This document shows, one piece after another, positions 1 through 9,515 of a stretch of 17,989 nt of DNA. This DNA is from Monoraphidium neglectum (taxonomy: Eukaryota > Chlorophyta > Chlorophyceae > Sphaeropleales > Selenastraceae): positions 1 to 17,989 of the forward strand of contig NW_014013141.1 of assembly GCF_000611645.1 (NCBI RefSeq). Reading direction: 5' to 3'. Under the pieces are notes generated by a model. The model saw nothing but the letters and a program-made list of their open reading frames with translations, searched no databases and was not told the DNA's origin. A program made the translations under genes and the position numbers. How positions within the stretch are numbered: position 1 is the first letter of the stretch; every line of letters starts with the position of its first letter.

Positions 1-465
1 GTAGGGCCGCTGGAGTACAGAGTACAGAGGAGTGGAAGTGCTTCAATTGAGTTTTGGTTCAAGGGAAGTTGCGGCCGGATCGGAGCACTGGCTCTCCCGC
101 ATGGGGCTCGACTGCAGGTGCAACCTGTCCTTGATCAGATGGTTGTGAGGGCAGTGGATGCGGCGGCGCCACCGGTGCTCCGCGTATGTACTGTACAATA
201 TCACTACTGAGGCGCGCCTGCTTTGCGTGCCCGCCAACGACCCCAAGCATGCCTCGTTGACACTTCCACAGCCAAGATGACGGCGCCGTGCAGCCGCAGT
301 GGCGGTGGCAGCATGCATGTGTTAGACGGCGGGGACACCAAAAATCCGAGGTGATGCTGGCCACATGAGCCGACGGGGAGGGGGCGCCAATATGCATCTG
401 TCACACTTGTTGCCCGTGCCTGCCTTCACCCCTGCTCAAACTTCAAACCCTTCCCCTAATTGCAG

Positions 466-716
466 CTGGACATGATGATGGAGGAGCGGCCTGCGCCAGC
501 CGGCCCGCCTGGCCGGCAGGATGAGATGATGCATGAGGGGGGCGCGTTGTGTGCCATGCTGCGCTCTGACCCCAAGAGGACCCCCCGTGGACAAGGGCCT
601 GGCGCGCCGCTGCTTCTGCGTCAAGCCCGGCGTCTGCATTGTCCTAAGCCTCAACCGCAACCAGCCCCACAAGCGCTGGGACGCGGAAGGCCTGCCGTAC
701 CTTGCGTGCGCTGCTG
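466..716 (+). pseudogene. coding-like fragment with a frame break, product unknown
   Basis: A likely exon starts at 466 after a TTGCAG acceptor and reads LDMMMEERPAPAGPPG and on to LRSDPKRTP. At the run of six C at about 582-587 the protein-like reading moves to another frame and continues VDKGLARRCFCVKPG, then NRNQPHKRWDAEGLPYL. Each half looks like ordinary protein and neither frame does so over the whole length. This suggests one indel in the C run, so either a decaying gene or a sequencing or assembly error. Further coding-like scraps follow to about 1330, with no clear exon order. I do not recognise the family. Confidence 0.22.
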
Positions 717-1328
717 ACGGTCAGGGCCACGCGCGTCGGCCACTCCCCTTTCGCGGCTGCTGGCGTGGCAGCCGCGATGCAAACTTTCTGCAGGTGCACG
801 TTTGAGCAATTCACGGTCCACAACATGGCACACAGCATGCGGCTGTGGCGTCGAGAGGCAGCGGCAGCATGCCGGTTTCGGGCTGGGCCCTGGGCCTGCC
901 GCGCAGAGACATCTATCGGCGGGCCCAAGGACGCCCCCATCCAAGTGTCTTATGCGACCGAGCGGGCAGGCATCAGACTACATGCATCGTACAACGCTTT
1001 GCCAGCTGTGAGACGCGTGGCCGTTCCCTTTGAAGGGAGGCCTCAAACTTTGATCAAGGTGGGGCAGGCGCGACCCCATGTCGCCTGCCCAGCAGCCCCA
1101 GGATACAGCGCGTGTGGCTGTGCCAAAGGACGCGGGAGGTGCTGGTGCCCACCTTCCTCAGGCTCTCGTGTCGGCCCGACCCCAACCATGCCGACCCCCT
1201 CTCTTGGCGCCCTCTGCAGATGTACAGGAGCACCTCCGGCGCCACGCACCCGCCTTTGCCCCAAAGCAATTCGTCGCCGCGCATACTTGGCCGCTACCAC
1301 ATGCACCTTGTTGACGTTGATAGCTTGC

Positions 1329-1352
1329 AGGGTTTAGGGTTCAGGGTTTGGG
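1329..1352 (+). repeat. degenerate telomere-like repeat
   Basis: Three and a bit imperfect units of the TTTAGGG plant/algal telomere repeat: AGGG, TTTAGGG, TTCAGGG, TTTGGG. It is too short and too degenerate to be a telomere. It may be an interstitial remnant or chance. Confidence 0.4.
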
Positions 1353-1437
1353 CGCTGCAGCACCCCCAAGAGCTGCGCGCACAGGCTGCCGGCAGGAGTT
1401 GTGATGGAGGTGGCCCCACAAGCGGCAGCGGTTTGGG

Positions 1438-1477
1438 GCTCAGGCTCAGGCTCAGGATCAGGATCAGAATCAGGATT
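1438..1477 (+). repeat. hexanucleotide repeat (CAGGCT/CAGGAT)n
   Basis: About six to seven head-to-tail copies of a CAGGNT unit that drifts from CAGGCT to CAGGAT and CAGAAT along the tract. It lies about 90 bases after the telomere-like tract and overlaps no supported coding region. Confidence 0.75.
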
Positions 1478-1538
1478 GTCACAGCGTCCCGCCGTGCCCC
1501 GCTTCTGGCAAGGGCTGCTCTTCTGCCTGGGGCCTGTT

Positions 1539-1543
1539 TGTAA
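1539..1543 (+). terminator. possible TGTAA polyadenylation signal
   Basis: TGTAA is the common poly(A) signal in chlorophyte algae. This copy lies downstream of the unassigned + strand coding-like pieces. A pentamer alone is weak evidence. Confidence 0.2.
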
Positions 1544-1698
1544 GGACAATCCGGAGCAATAGCACCCGCTGCAGTGCAACCCTCACTTGAAAGGGGTTGT
1601 CTGGAGGTGGTGACGAGAATTAGACTCGAAAGGATTTCAATGATGGGAACACACCAAGGCATGGCAGCCAACAACCGGACCAGAGAGCTTTTGGCATG

Positions 1699-2143
1699 CT
1701 AATCGTGCCCCATCTTCGTATTAGCGTGCCCCGCCCGCCGTGCCTGCTCCTCGCTGCACGCCGCCTTGTGCGCCGGCCAGTAGCCCTTGTAGCACGCGTC
1801 AGAGCAGAACCATGCCAGGCGGCACCCGCGGCAAAGGTGCAACCGCGCACCTGCGACTCCCTCGGCTGCGCCACACGCTGCGCACACAGCAGACTGCCGC
1901 CCACCCACGACGCTGCTGGCGTGGTGCTGGCGTGGCTGCCCTGCTAATGCTGCTGTAAGTGGCCGTGCAACTGCCTCCTTCATTTGATACTTCTCCGGTT
2001 GCTGCTGCTGCGGCTGCTCTTTCTGTTGCTGCTTGGATTGCTCCTGTAGTTGCAGGTGCTGCAACTGCTCCCGCTCTTGCACCTGCTGCAACTGCTGCTG
2101 CACTTTCACCTGATGCATGTGCTGCTGCTGGTGGTCCTGCAGC

Positions 2144-2197
<54 letters not shown>

Positions 2198-4698
2198 GCA
2201 AGCCTGGCCTCCTCTCCCGACAACCCCGGCATCTGACGCCTGGAGGGCAGGTGCGCCAGCGCGCCTTGCACCTCCGCTTTGACCAACTGCGCGTGCGCAG
2301 CCCCTGCTCCTCCCCGAGCACCCCGCGAGGCCCAGCGCAGCAGCAATTCCAGCGCGCGCTCTGCACGCAACACGTCAGCCATCGGCGCCGCTCCCGTTTG
2401 CTCTCCCTGCGGGGTGCGACCCGGAAGGCCGCCGCACTGAGTGGGCTCAGTGCGCGCCCCCTCGACGCCACCGATGCGCCCGCCTGCGGCGGCGTCATTG
2501 CCGCTGCCGTCGCCGCTGTCGCCGCTGGTGCTAGTGCTGCCGCTGCCGCTGGACTCTGCCCACTCCCTCGCCGCCCACGCCTCAACGTCCCAAAGCAGGT
2601 CCGCCGCAGCCTCTGACGCTCTTGGCTGCGTGCACATATACGTGCACTGGGCGACGAACGACAGCGCGAAGGGCGCGGCGGCCATGTCACCCCTGCAGCA
2701 CCACCGAAACCTGCAGAGCCGCATCATCATAACGAGGCCGTCTCGGCCTGGTGCATCCAATAGCGATGTCCAGATGCGCCACCGCAGGCCCGCCGCATCC
2801 GTGGCAGCCGCCGCGCTGGCCTCCGCCCACGCCGCTGGTTGCTGCCCCTGTTCGCACCCGTACAGCAGCGCTGCCACAGCCAAAGCGATGTCGGCGCCGT
2901 GCCTGCTGTCGAGCCTAGGCACGGCCAGCGCAGCTGCCAGCAGCGGCAGCGCGCCGAGGCGCCGCAGTGCGCCCAGCCATGCGCTGTCCTCGTCATCACC
3001 GCCGCCTGCGCCTGCTCCTCCTCCTCCTCCTCCCCCTACGTGTCCGCCGCCCCCGCCGCCGCCGCCCGTTGCACGGCTGGCATTGCTTTCGGCTTCTGCC
3101 ACCAACGCGACTGTCGCGCACAGGCGCGCGTGGGCCCCGCCCGCACCCGTCTTCTCCAGGGCGTCGCCCCCCGCCCGCGCCGCCGCCAGCCACGCGCGCG
3201 CCCCCGCCACGAGCGCCGCCGCCGCGCCAGGCACCGCGGCGACGCAGCTGCCCGGCAGGCGCCCGCCGGAAACGGCCTCCAGGTCCGAGCGCGCCACTTG
3301 CCAGAGCGCCTTGCAGGCCGCGTTGAGCGCGGTGGCCAAGTTGGCAGCGTGCGTGAGATCTTCGCGGCCTGCGGCGGCCGCGGCGCCGGCGGCGGCGCCC
3401 CAGCGGGCGGGGCGGCCGAGGAACGCGAGCGCGTGCTTTGCGAGGTCCCTCGCGCACTTGGCGACGACCAAGGCGCGGCACTCGGAGGAGAGCAGGGTCG
3501 CCGTGGCGCGCCAGACCAGGGCCTGGGTCGCGGACGTCGCGGCCGGATGGTGCGCGTGCTCCGAGAGCACCAGGAGGAGGCCCGGCGCGCGCGCCACCAG
3601 CGTGCCCCCGAGGGGCGCCGCCGGCTGCGAGGCGTCGCAGAAGCGAAGCAGCAGCGCGGCCAGCTGCGCGGCGGGCTCCGCGCGCGCCGCGCCCTGCGTG
3701 AGGCGGGCGCAGATGACGTCGATCAGCAGACCGTCGACGCGCGACAGCGCCGGCGCCCACTCGGCGAGCGCGGCGTGGCCGGCGGCGTCCAGCTGCAGCG
3801 AGCCGTCGCCCACGCGCTCCGCAGTGCTGGATATGAAATGCGCCAGCCTCACAAACGGCCAGAACGGGTCCGACCAGTCCGGCGACGGCGGCCCGCCCCC
3901 GCCCCCGCGCCCCGGCCGCACGCTCGGCAGCAGCCCGGCGCGCAGCAGCGCCTCGGGCGCGCCGGGCGTGCGCAGCACGGCTGCGACGGCGGGCAGCGCG
4001 GCGGGGCTGTCCAGGTCCAAGGTTGCCATGACCGTATGGTTGAGAAGCAGCACGCGCGACTTAGCCGGGAGCCCGAGGGAGCCTCCGCCATCATCATACA
4101 CGCCCGCGGCGCGTGCCTCCGCGTCCGCGCGCGCGCTTGCGGCGGCCGCGGCGGCGGCGGCGCCGCTGTTGGGGGCGCGGAGGCATTCGGACGAGAGGTT
4201 GCTGGGGAGAGCCGCGAAATGCAGCAAGTTGAGCACGGCGTCCTGCCATGGAGGGTCGAAAATCATGGCTGTAAAAGATGACACCGAGAGGGTTTCGAAT
4301 CGATTCGAAATTATGAGAAGTTGGCGGCAGGTCAAGTCCTCATCCACTGCCGCAGTTCGTGGCTGGGCGTGGCGGTTGCCCAATCACCGCCGCGCGGGCT
4401 GCTCATGTGCAGCAGGGCGCGGGGCGCATTTGAAGGCACCCACCTCCAATTTGCCGGCGGCTGCATTGGTGGCACGTTGTCGCGCACCGCCCTCACCGCT
4501 CGCGCTGCCCCGGCGCACAAACAGCGAGTCCATGACATGCACAAACACTGCGGGGCTGATGCTGTCCAAGCCCTCGCGAAGCCGCTCCATGGAAACGCTT
4601 CGTGTCTTTTCGAGCTCCTTATACAGGCGCTCTAAGGCCGCGGCATTTCGCTGGCGCACTGCCAGTGCGCTTGCGATCTCGCCAAGAAGGCGGTCCAT
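1699..4698 (-). CDS. Gln-rich helical protein with C-terminal MYND zinc finger
   Basis: Two exons, 4698-4497 and 4268-1699, give 923 residues. The intron 4269-4496 has a GTGAGG donor and a TTTTACAG acceptor, phase 1 on both sides, and joins SAS to A-MIFDPPWQDAV. The ATG at 4698 opens a charged helical segment (MDRLLGEIASALAVRQRNAA) likely to form a coiled coil. The middle is rich in Leu/Ala helices of armadillo-like character, broken by Gly runs. A run of about 18 Gln at roughly residues 743-760 is followed by a long Gln-rich stretch. The C terminus is a full MYND finger: C863, C866, C880, C883, C889, C893, H901 and C905. MYND fingers bind proline-containing peptides in partner proteins, so a scaffold or regulatory role is likely, but no catalytic domain such as SET is visible. 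Green algae are known to carry many ORFan MYND proteins. The MYND call is sure; the function is unknown. Confidence 0.85.
2145..2197 (-). repeat. CAG (poly-Gln) trinucleotide tract in the MYND gene
   Basis: About 17-18 uninterrupted CTG/GCT units on the + strand, read as CAG codons on the minus strand. It lies inside the second exon and encodes the Gln run before the Gln-rich linker that leads to the MYND finger. Interrupted Gln codons continue toward 1980. Such a pure tract is expected to vary in length between strains. Confidence 0.92.
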
Positions 4699-4745
4699 AA
4701 CGAAAGTTGAAGTAGCGATGATGTGTAATCGATCCTTCCTGCGCT

Positions 4746-4801
4746 AGCAACAGCACCGCATGGCTTCGTTGTCTAGGAGCAACAGCACCGCATGGCTTCG
4801 T
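4746..4801. repeat. direct repeat, two identical 24-base copies
   Basis: The 24-base unit starting AGCAACAGCACCGC lies at 4746-4769 and again, identical, at 4778-4801, with an 8-base spacer (period 32). It begins 48 bases upstream of the MYND start codon, so in that gene's promoter or 5' leader. Two copies only; no further copy was seen in the window. Confidence 0.9.
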
Positions 4802-5707
4802 CGCTTTTGACCACGTTCGAACTGCTTGTTGATGCGCCTGTGCGACACCGACGACACTGCGCGGTTGATGCTGTGCCGCTGCGCCGCTGCACGGCTGCAG
4901 ACACCTTGTGAATACGGCTGTATTTTCATGGAATACGGTGCTGTGGCCATGACCGCGGCAGGTAAGCAATACTCTGCGAGAGGGGTGGGAGCTGGCTGTG
5001 CACATGAATTTCTGTGGCCGCTCGGATTTTCTCAACACGCAGCGGAGCGTCAGCCTGCACAGCAGCACACCAGCTGAGGCTTGATCCTGTGCCAGCCCCC
5101 TCCTCCACTCATACACCAACCTTCTACGTAGCTGGCGGCCGCGCCCGCACTGGTGCACTCCCAGCCTTCGGACAGGCGCTACTGTGTGCGCGGTTGCTCC
5201 TCGCCCTCCTCAGCCGCCTGGCAGCGCGCCTGCAGGTCTCCACCCGCCTACGTCAGTGTGCCTGAAATAGCCCCAACATGCACTTGGCCCCCGTCCCCTG
5301 CCAGCCCTCAAACCATCACCCAGCATCACCCAGGATTGCAATGCATGGTCACCCGCACCTTTCCCTCACACAGACAGCTGCTTAGCTGCCTGCGGGCCAC
5401 ACGTGCACCTGCACCAGCTCGCGCCGATAGATCCCCGACACACGCCGCCGGTACGTTCGCCAACCGCCCGGCCTCGGCCCCACCCATTACTCTCGTCGTC
5501 AAACCCGTGATCTCACAGCAGCGGCACCCGCGCGCCCCACGTGTATAAACCTGACACATCATTCTGCTGAGGGGTGTAACAACATAATCCTGTTGCATTA
5601 CACCATCCCTTTCTTGGTTTGCCTGTGCGCTGCTGCGGCGTGCAGCACCCAGGATGTCGGCGTGGGAGTGGCTCTGGCCGTTGCGCTATCTGTGAAGGGC
5701 ACCGCCC

Positions 5708-5712
5708 TTACA
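5708..5712 (-). terminator. possible TGTAA polyadenylation signal of the TMEM62-like gene
   Basis: TTACA on the + strand reads TGTAA on the minus strand, 732 bases past the stop codon of the TMEM62-like gene. It is the only minus-strand TGTAA I found between that stop and the MYND gene. Long 3' UTRs are usual in these algae, but the assignment is inferred from one pentamer. Confidence 0.25.
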
Positions 5713-6443
5713 ACACATCACACCCATCAGCCACAGGGTGGCAAGGAGTCGGGCCGAGTCCAAACCTGTACATGATCCACAGACGTGAAAGTTTGAAAAG
5801 CCTGGTGCTGATGCACTCCTCTGCAAAGACGTGCCAGTTTTGCGCCGCAGCTCGCTTGCAGTGGCGCTACTAGCACCTGCCAGCAGTAGCCCTTAAGCCG
5901 AGGCAGCTGATTCTTGGGCACCAGCTAGGCATGTGCGGTGGAATAGTCGTGCGTTTCAAACACGTGCAGCGCCTCCCCAACTTTTCAAAACACATACAAC
6001 CCTGAAGCTAACGCGGGTGGCTGCTAGCCATTAGTAATGCAGCGCCTGCCGCGCACACCCCGCATTAATTGCAACACATGCGCGCTGCCCAGCCTGCTGG
6101 CACTGCCAAGGTGGCACCTTGCCAAGCCTTTCAGTGCAGTCTTCGTTGGATACGCCAGCTCCACAGGGGCCCGCTCGCCGCTGCATGACACACCAGCAGC
6201 ATGCAGCGCGTGTGCGCGCGCACGTGTGTGCAACAAAGGTCTGCTGCACACTGATGTGTGGCTTGTCGAGAAGGGCAATGCGCCACGTCACCATGTGAAT
6301 AAATGTCGCCGCTGAGCTAGCAAAGTGTGCCACGAAGTGTCAAGCGAGAGAAATTGAAGGGCTGGAGGGCACGAAAAGGAACAGTGCGCACTGGCATCTG
6401 CCAGGTCTTACGCGTGCCCCACACCGAGCGCACGTAGTCAGAC

Positions 6444-9400
6444 TCAACTTTCGAGCTGACTGCTGCGGTGCGATGAGACGCGGCTGAGCAGGGCGCAAGC
6501 CTCGCCCTGCGTGCCCTCAGGAAGCCCAGGGCCCGCAGACCGCCCCGCGTCCGCCCGCGCTGCCGTTGTCGGTGCAAGATTAGGCTGCGCGAGCGGCGCC
6601 GCCGCGACTGACGGCCGCCGCCACGACAGCAGCAGCCAGCAGAGCGCGAGCGGCGGGACCCAGCCGATGAACGGAGACACCAGCAGCGCAGAGGGGCCGT
6701 AGGTGAGACCGAGGCGGAGCGCGAGCTTCACCCAGAGTGCCGCGGGCACCAGCAGGGCTGCGGAGACGAGGGCGGTGGCCCAGGCCGGCGCAGGCTTGCG
6801 GTCGTCGCGCGCATAGGTGTTGGAGACGAGCGCCTTGGAGGAGGGTGCGACGGGGATGGTTGATCAGCCCGAATGACATGTCCGGCTTGATGCCCGCCAG
6901 TAGATCGAAAGCGAGTGGTATTTGCAGCCGTTTGTTCCGCCGCACCTGCACAATGTTCGCTTGTGCAGCGTAGCAACCTTCTTGCAAGTCACCCCCCCAC
7001 ACACACACTCTTTGAATTTTCTGCTCACCAGCCAGACGGTCAGGGGCACCAACGCCACCCAGATAAACACCATCCCCGGGATCGACGGGTCTGCGCACTC
7101 GTACACCATAAACCCGCCACCCGCCGGCCGCATCAGCAGGCCCCAGGGGAAGAGCGCCCCCAGGCCGGCCTCGCCGCCGCTGAGGTGAGCCAGGTGCCAG
7201 GGGCCCGTGAGCAGCAGCAAGTTGAAGGCCAGCGCCGCGGCGAGGCAGCCGGGGCCGACGGCGTTGGTGCGGGCCCAGAACTCTGCCATCGTCTGGGGGG
7301 GAAGGGGGGGGGGGCGGTTTTGGAGGGGGCGGAGGGCAGCGTGGGCGGTGGGTACGGTATCGCTGGTGGTCAGGATGGCAAGCCGGGGCAGGGGAACCAG
7401 TGTATGCTTCAGTGAAGTCGCTGATGGTGAGGCCTTGAGACAAGCGTGGCAAATAATCGTTTCCACTCACCCAACACATGCTTGATACGAGGACTGCCTG
7501 TCTAGGCTCTACCAAAACCCTCACCTTGACGGGCCAGAGGCACAGCAGCAGGATGAGACGGCCACCATTCACGACCACCCCCTTGACGGCCGCCAACCCG
7601 CAGCTGCCGCCGCCCCCCTGCCTTCTCGGCCCCGCCGCCACCACCGACCCCTCGTCCGCCGCCCCCAACGCAGCCAGGCCGCCGCTCTCCCCGCCGCTGC
7701 CCGCCCGCCGCGCCAACGCCGCGCCGCAACGGCGCCCAGCACAGCCAGGGGTCAGCGGCAGCGCTTGCGCCAGGCGGGCGTGGACGGAGAGAATGGGCCC
7801 CGCGAGGCAGCTGGGAAGCAGTATCAGGACAACCAAATGGAACGCCCACCCCGCCACCTCAGCAAGGCGGGTCACGAGCGGCCAGTCCAGGGGGGCGATC
7901 ATGAGGGCGGCGCGCAGCCCGGGTCGCTCCAGCGCGGACTGCCCCTCGAAGCCTGCGGCCGCGGAGGGGCGAGTGGGTGCGTGGCTGTATCGGGCGGCTA
8001 ACTTGGGGTCGAGGTGTTGCAGTGTGAGGGGGCCGTATTCAGAGCTGCGGGCTGAGCAAAGTCTAGCCGGTGCTGCCAACACGTCGCCAGCTTGAGCCCG
8101 TGCTGGGTGCAGCGCCGCCGATGGCGCGCGTGAGCGGGGGCGCACCCGCAGCGTGTGCCCCGGCGGCTGCGTCGGGGCTGCGCGCGGCCTCGCGCCAGGA
8201 TGAGGCGGAGGTGTTGCCGGCGGCGTCCGTCACCACGGCCTGGGGGGTTGGGAGGTTTTGGATGGGATGAAACGACTGCAGCTGGACGGCTGCGCGAGGA
8301 CCTGGGTGCTTGCACTGCGGCGTGATTGAGCCTCTTCCCGCCAGAATTCTGCAGCAGCCATCTGTTGCGGCCCGCACCACCCACTGATCGGAGTCCGGGG
8401 CGCCCTTACCTGCACCCACAGCCGCGAGCCGCACGCAGCTGCGGCGCCGCCAACGAGCGTCCCGACATACAGCAGTCGCGCGTCCCGCCCGGCCGCATTG
8501 CCACCATCACCCTCGTCGCCGCGGACGCCGCCTGTTTTCATTTGCCGCCGCCCCCCCTGCGCAGGGGATTGGGCCGCCTCTGCTACAGCCAGGTGGGTTG
8601 TGCCCTCCTGCAAGGGCACCTCGCCGGCTGCCGCCGTGCCGCGCCCCGGCGCAGCGCCGCACTGCCACCTGAGCGCCGCGTGCGCCACTGCAGGCGCCGC
8701 CAGATCCACGGGCAGCACGAGCGCGCGCACATTGGGCGGCGCGGCAGGGGCGGGGGGGCCGCCGTTGGCCGCAACTGACGCGGCTGTGACGACGACAACG
8801 TGCGAAGCGACCTGTGCATTGCGATTGGGGGGGGGTGCAGGGCGGTTGGTGGGGGCACAGGGTTGTTGAATGCGATCGCCCTGCACTCAGCCTGTGCCTG
8901 ATTGAGGGAGCGCCCCTACGATGGCAGCTTCAGACAACCCCAGGATGCCCTGGCGGCTACAATCAGGCACTGGATGTCGCAGGGCGGCGGCGGCGGCGGC
9001 GACTCGCACCGACGCGGAGCGCTCCAGGCTGTGGACGCGGCCGCCCTTGAAGTCGTAATCCGCGACGACCACGCCCTGCCCGTCGAACGCCAGCAGCCGC
9101 CACCGCCTCTCCAACTTCCAGTCCCCCGCCTCAAACTCAGCCAGGGTGTCGGACATGCCCGCGCCACCGTCGCCGGCGTTGCGCTCGGCAGGAAAACGGT
9201 GTCGCGCGTACATGAAGCGGCCCGCCAGGGAGTGGAGGTGCCCGCTCAGGTGGCCGGCCACGCCGCGCCGCGCGAGCAGCCGGGCGAGCGCGCGCCCGCC
9301 CGAGCCGGGCAGCCCCGGACGCGGCGCTGACGCGATAGTGCCGAGGGGGTAGTGGGTATAGCTCAGCCGCGGCGGCGGCGGCGGAGGAGGGGGAGCTGCT

Positions 9401-9483
9401 GGTGCTGGTGCTGGTGCTGGTGCTGGTGCTGCTGGTGCTGGTGCTGGTGCTGGTGCTGGTGCTGCTGCTGCTGCTGGTGCTGC

Positions 9484-9515
<32 letters not shown>

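Larger units (their letters stand above)
1..1698. other. stretch without a confident gene
   Basis: I could not assemble a gene with a recognisable product here. The + strand holds coding-like pieces, described separately (466-716), and a good 3' splice site just before 466 (pyrimidine-rich run ending in TTGCAG). A TGTAA at 1539-1543, the usual polyadenylation signal of many chlorophytes, could end a + strand transcript. The right part, below 1699, should also hold the 3' UTR of the minus-strand MYND gene, but I see no TGTAA on that strand. The open frames on both strands have no motifs that I recognise. Confidence 0.5.
4699..6443. other. intergenic stretch, no confident gene
   Basis: Between the start of the MYND gene and the stop of the TMEM62-like gene, both on the minus strand. 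It should contain the MYND promoter (next to 4698) and the 3' UTR of the TMEM62-like gene (below 6444). A short + strand frame from an ATG at 4832 runs to a strong GTAAGC donor at 4962, but I could not extend it into a convincing protein. TGTAA occurs on the + strand at 5575-5579 and on the minus strand at 5708-5712. Base composition is less GC-rich than in the exons. Confidence 0.55.

Noticed and set aside
466..580. Resemblance of ALCAMLRSDPK to the LLWSDP motif of PPP-type phosphatases
   Set aside because: The match is a few residues, lacks the key Trp, and no other phosphatase motif (GDxHG, GDxVDRG, GNHE) is found nearby.
2839..4281. 480-codon + strand open frame
   Set aside because: Arg/Ala/Gly-rich antisense shadow of the same MYND exon, with no domain.
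2441..4747. 768-codon + strand open frame
   Set aside because: It is antisense to the MYND gene, with Ala/Ser/Pro/Arg-rich translation typical of the opposite strand of GC-rich coding DNA. It has no motif, while the minus strand encodes a full MYND finger and correct splice sites.
6580..8145. Single 521-codon minus-strand open frame across the TMEM62-like gene
   Set aside because: It reads through three introns. Conserved membrane segments in the second half lie in other frames and are joined only by splicing.
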